Assembly (NCBI GenBank): GCA_040400005.1
Contig: JBBARC010000052.1
Span: 1-24,077, forward strand
DNA length: 24,077 nt
Direction: 5' to 3'
DNA from: JBBARC01 sp040400005
GTDB lineage: Bacteria > Pseudomonadota > Alphaproteobacteria > Acetobacterales > Acetobacteraceae
The notes beneath the pieces were generated by a model, which saw nothing but the letters and a program-made list of their open reading frames with translations, made no database searches and was not told the DNA's origin. A program made the translations under genes and the position numbers. This document shows positions 21,030 through 24,077 of the stretch, in pieces; the first letter of the stretch is position 1, and every line of letters starts with the position of its first letter.

Positions 21030-23375
21030 ATGCTCTCCCGCGCGCTTGAACAAACCCTGCACCGCTCGCTGTCGTACGCCAGCGACCGGCACCACGAATA
21101 CGCCACCCTGGAGCACCTGCTGCTGGGGCTAACCGAAGATAGCGACGCCGCCACCGTGCTGCGTGCTTGCGGCGTTGATCTCGATAAACTACGCGCCGAC
21201 CTTACCGAATTTCTCGATAAAGACCTCTCCGGCCTGACCACCGATCGGCCAACCGAACCTAAGCCCACGGCTGGGTTTCAACGCGTGGTGCAGCGGGCTG
21301 CGATCCACGTGCAATCGTCGGGGCGCGATGAAGTCTCGGGCGCCAACGTGCTGGTGGCGCTGTTTTCCGAACGCGAAAGCCATGCGGTGTATTTCCTGCA
21401 ATTGCAGGACATGACCCGCCTGGATGCGGTCAATTTTATCAGCCACGGCATCGCCAAAGCGCCTGGCCGCAGTTCCGCCCGCCCGGCCGAGCGTGCGCCC
21501 AGCACCGAGAGTGAAGAACCCGGCCGCGAAGAAAAACCCCGTGGCCGCAGCCAGGATGCGCTCAGCACCTATTGCGTCAACCTCAACAAAAAAGCGCTGG
21601 CCGGCAAAATCGACCCGCTGATTGGCCGCGATCAGGAAATTGATCGCACCATTCAAATTCTGTGCCGGCGCACTAAAAATAACCCGCTGTACGTGGGCGA
21701 CCCCGGCGTTGGCAAAACCGCCATCGCCGAAGGTTTGGCCAAACGCATTGTCGAAGGCGAAGTGCCAGACGTGTTGGCAAAATCCACGATATTCTCGCTG
21801 GATATGGGATCCCTTCTGGCCGGCACGCGCTACCGCGGCGATTTTGAAGAACGCTTGAAAGCGGTGGTCACCGAGCTTGAAAATCAACCCGGCGGTATTT
21901 TGTTCATCGATGAAATCCACACCGTCATCGGTGCCGGCGCCACCTCGGGCGGCGCCATGGATGCCTCCAATCTGCTCAAACCCGCTTTAAGCTCGGGCAA
22001 TTTGCGCTGCATCGGTAGCACTACGTACAAAGAATTTCGCAACTACTTTGAAAAAGACCGTGCCCTGGTGCGCCGTTTTCAAAAAATTGATGTCAACGAA
22101 CCATCGATCGAAGATACCGTTAAAATTCTGCGCGGCTTAAAATCCAATTACGAAAAGCACCACAAAGTGCGCTACACCGAAGAAGCCATTCGGGCGGCCG
22201 TGGAGCTATCGGCCAAATACATCAACGACCGCAAATTACCCGATAAAGCGATCGACGTGATCGACGAAGTTGGTGCATCACGCATGTTGCTGCCCGAAGC
22301 CAAACGCCGCAAAACGGTCACCCTGCGCGATGTTGAAGAAATCGTCGCTAAAATCGCCCGCATCCCACCCAAATCGGTCAGTGCAGACGATAAGGAAACG
22401 TTGCGCACGCTGGAGCGCGATCTTAAATCCATGGTTTTTGGCCAGGATCACGCGATCGACGCGCTAGCCGCAGCTATTAAACTTTCCCGCGCGGGCTTAC
22501 GTGAACCCGAAAAGCCGATCGGCAATTATCTGTTTTCCGGCCCCACCGGGGTGGGAAAAACCGAAGTCGCTCGTCAGCTCGCCAACACCTTGGGGATCGA
22601 GCTTATTCGCTTCGACATGAGCGAATATATGGAACGCCACAGCATATCGCGTCTTATCGGCGCACCACCAGGCTATGTCGGGTTCGACCAGGGTGGTCTG
22701 CTGACGGACGCCATCGATCAGCACCCGCACTGCGTGCTGCTGCTCGATGAAATCGAAAAAGCGCATCAGGATCTGTTCAACATCCTGTTGCAGGTCATGG
22801 ATCACGGCAAGCTCACCGATCACAACGGCAAGCTGGTCGATTTCCGCAATGTGATCCTGATCATGACCACCAATGCCGGTGCCGCCGACCTCGCCAAAGA
22901 AGCCATCGGCTTTGGCCGCGTCACCCGCCATGGCGAAGATGAAGAAGCGATCAAACGGCTATTCACCCCAGAATTCCGCAACCGCCTCGATGCGATCATC
23001 CCGTTCGCCACTCTGGCACCGGAAATTGTGGCGCAAGTGGTCGAAAAATTCGTCATGCAGTTGGAAGCCCAGCTGGCCGACCGCAACGTCACCATCGAAT
23101 TGTCGTCGGCGGCAAAAGAATGGCTGGCCGAACGCGGCTACGATCGCCTCTATGGCGCGCGCCCCTTGGCGCGGGTTATTCAGGAATACATCAAAAAACC
23201 ACTGGCCGAAGAATTGCTGTTCGGCCGCCTGGTGAAGGGTGGTTCGGTTAAAGTCGCTATGAAAGATGATCGCCTCAGCTTCGAGTTTCTCGAAGCCTCG
23301 GCACAAGGGGTGGTCAAACCAGAAGAAGACGGCGGCGACGGGGTGACCGAAAAAACTCCAGAGTCAGTCGAGTAG
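21030..23375 (+). CDS. clpA: ATP-dependent Clp protease ATP-binding subunit ClpA
   Basis: 781 residues. AAA+ unfoldase that feeds substrates to ClpP and receives N-degron substrates from ClpS. N domain about 1-140 (LEQTLHRSLSYA, EHLLLGL). D1: Walker A GDPGVGKT at 223-230, Walker B LFIDE at 291-295. D2: GPTGVGKT at 504-511, pore loop GYVG at 548-551, Walker B LLLDE at 570-574, and a ClpP-docking IGF at 626-628. RPLARVIQEYIKKPLAEELL is the usual C-terminal block. ATG 21030 matches the family start and has GGAG 10 bases upstream; longer frames to 20910 lack homology. The last codons and the stop belong to a 12-bp tandem repeat. Confidence 0.96.
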   Translation: MLSRALEQTLHRSLSYASDRHHEYATLEHLLLGLTEDSDAATVLRACGVDLDKLRADLTEFLDKDLSGLTTDRPTEPKPTAGFQRVVQRAAIHVQSSGRDEVSGANVLVALFSERESHAVYFLQLQDMTRLDAVNFISHGIAKAPGRSSARPAERAPSTESEEPGREEKPRGRSQDALSTYCVNLNKKALAGKIDPLIGRDQEIDRTIQILCRRTKNNPLYVGDPGVGKTAIAEGLAKRIVEGEVPDVLAKSTIFSLDMGSLLAGTRYRGDFEERLKAVVTELENQPGGILFIDEIHTVIGAGATSGGAMDASNLLKPALSSGNLRCIGSTTYKEFRNYFEKDRALVRRFQKIDVNEPSIEDTVKILRGLKSNYEKHHKVRYTEEAIRAAVELSAKYINDRKLPDKAIDVIDEVGASRMLLPEAKRRKTVTLRDVEEIVAKIARIPPKSVSADDKETLRTLERDLKSMVFGQDHAIDALAAAIKLSRAGLREPEKPIGNYLFSGPTGVGKTEVARQLANTLGIELIRFDMSEYMERHSISRLIGAPPGYVGFDQGGLLTDAIDQHPHCVLLLDEIEKAHQDLFNILLQVMDHGKLTDHNGKLVDFRNVILIMTTNAGAADLAKEAIGFGRVTRHGEDEEAIKRLFTPEFRNRLDAIIPFATLAPEIVAQVVEKFVMQLEAQLADRNVTIELSSAAKEWLAERGYDRLYGARPLARVIQEYIKKPLAEELLFGRLVKGGSVKVAMKDDRLSFEFLEASAQGVVKPEEDGGDGVTEKTPESVE

Positions 23376-23471
23376 TCAGGCGAGTAGTCAGTCGAGTAGT
23401 CAGTCGAGTAGTCAGTCGAGTAGTCTGGCGAGTAGTCTGGCGAGTAGTCAGGCGAGTAGCCAGTCGATTAA
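23364..23471 (+). repeat. 12-bp minisatellite spanning the clpA stop codon
   Basis: Nine units (TCAGTCGAGTAG and close variants) start every 12 bases from 23364. Each of the first eight ends with TAG in the clpA frame; the ninth ends with TAA at 23469-23471. Translation stops at the first (23373-23375). The result is a string of nine in-frame stops. Confidence 0.92.
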
Positions 23472-23490
23472 GGGATAGGGAGTAAGCCTG

Positions 23491-23769
23491 ATGCAAGCGG
23501 TGTGGAATGGCGCAGTCATTGCCCAAAGTGATGATATCGTAAAAGTCGACGGAAATGCCTATTTCCCGGCGGGTAGCGTTGTGGCCGAGTACCTAAAGCC
23601 CAGCGCCACCCACACCGTTTGTCCGTGGAAAGGCACTGCATCCTACCACACCCTGGTGGTGAACGGTGCTGAGAACAAAGATGCCGCCTGGTTCTACCCC
23701 GATCCCAAATCGGCCGCGGCTAACATCGCTGGCCGCGTCGCCTTCTGGAAAGGCGTCGTGGTCAGCTAA
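23491..23769 (+). CDS. DUF427 domain-containing protein
   Basis: 92 residues. The pattern VWNGAVIAQSDDIVKVDGNAYFP, then HTVCPWKGTASYHTLVVNG, and AAWFYPDPKSAAANIAGRVAFWKGV is typical of single-domain DUF427 proteins. These are small cytoplasmic proteins of unknown function, widespread in Alphaproteobacteria and Actinobacteria. The CPWKG-x-A-x-Y(H/Y) block is the most conserved. ATG 23491 has GGGAG at 23478-23482, 8 bases upstream. It follows clpA by 115 bases that consist mainly of the stop-codon repeat, so it may be cotranscribed. Confidence 0.9.
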   Translation: MQAVWNGAVIAQSDDIVKVDGNAYFPAGSVVAEYLKPSATHTVCPWKGTASYHTLVVNGAENKDAAWFYPDPKSAAANIAGRVAFWKGVVVS

Positions 23770-23946
23770 ACGGCTCGGTCGCGTCATGCCACCAAAGTCA
23801 ACGCAGCGCGCATGCCGGCCGCCGCCCTTGTGCGCCAGCTGTGTGCAAACACCAAGTGCGGGGGCAAATCACCAATGGCATTTTTTCGCAGCCATTTCAT
23901 TATCTGCGCGGCCCTACGCCCAGAGCTATCAGGTGAAAGTTAGGCG

Positions 23947-24077
23947 CTTCTTTTTCTGAAGAAAAAAGAAGCAAAAAGACGTTTGTAATGCGGGGACAGG
24001 GGCAACCCAGCCACCGCGCCCCCCGAACCAGCGTCAAAAAAGTCTTTTTTGTTTCTTTTTTCGGAAGTCAAAAAGAA
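23947..24077 (-). repeat. hairpin element D (reaches window end)
   Basis: Left arm TTCTTTTTCTGAAGAAAAAAG then CAAAAAGACGTTTG; right arm AAAAAAGTCTTTTTTG then TTTTTTCGGAAGTCAAAAAGAA. The core 23986-24035, read on the reverse strand, is GACGCTGGTTCGGGGGGCG then CGGTGGCTGGGTTGCCCC, so this copy is inverted relative to A, B and C. It lies downstream of the DUF427 gene. The stretch 23770-23946 before it holds no gene I can support. Confidence 0.78.

Noticed and set aside
23314..23526. Reverse-strand Thr/Arg-rich repetitive frame
   Set aside because: It arises from the 12-bp stop-codon array read backwards; no start signal or family.

Overview
This is a GC-rich chromosomal window. Several features point to an alphaproteobacterium, most likely Rhodospirillales/Acetobacteraceae: the gene order methyltransferase-comF-grxC-DUF1178, the pstSCAB-phoU-phoB order, a phasin, a clpS-clpA pair, and AT-rich 'AAAAGACTTTT' hairpin repeats in GC-rich intergenic DNA. 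The taxonomy is inferred from memory of families and is not proven. I see no rRNA, tRNA or CRISPR.

Layout. 1-159 is the 5' end of an unknown reverse-strand gene. 160-1457 is a mobile or decayed stretch. It holds a RAYT (REP-associated tyrosine transposase) gene between two opposed REP palindromes, an outer 12-bp inverted repeat, and a possible DUF2283 remnant. 1476-2801 is an MFS transporter. 2919-3701 (-) is a BioC/NDUFAF5-like methyltransferase, divergent from comF-grxC-DUF1178-DUF2147 (3796-6122, +). 6018-7319 (-) is an alpha/beta-hydrolase-like gene with a 13-bp tandem array at its 5' end. It overlaps the 3' end of the DUF2147 gene antisense. 7503-7778 is a small membrane protein and 7981-9264 a secreted seven-repeat GloVer-type protein. 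9694-12045 (-) is galU followed by a phosphomannomutase/phosphoglucomutase gene, supplying activated sugars. 12529-17749 (+) is a complete phosphate module, pstS-pstC-pstA-pstB-phoU-phoB, preceded by a half-conserved Pho box. phoR is not in the window. 17913-19061 (-) is a D,D-carboxypeptidase. 19462-19992 is a phasin with a good promoter and terminator. 20342-23375 is clpS-clpA, the N-degron adaptor and its unfoldase. 23491-23769 is a DUF427 protein.

The most unusual content is repetitive. (1) Four copies of a ~130-bp hairpin element (A 9313-9647, B 12207-12332, C 17780-17903, D 23947-24077) lie only between genes. (2) Copy A carries a 190-bp IS66-like miniature element with 18-bp perfect terminal inverted repeats and an 8-bp target duplication; the other copies show the empty site. 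(3) clpS has a 24-bp in-frame minisatellite that multiplies its start region, and the adjacent clpA has a 12-bp in-frame minisatellite that multiplies its stop codon. (4) A REP/RAYT unit has a histidine-to-glutamine change in the transposase HUH motif, and a further related REP lies about 6.7 kb away. (5) A 13-bp array in the hydrolase gene would shift the reading frame with each copy gained or lost.
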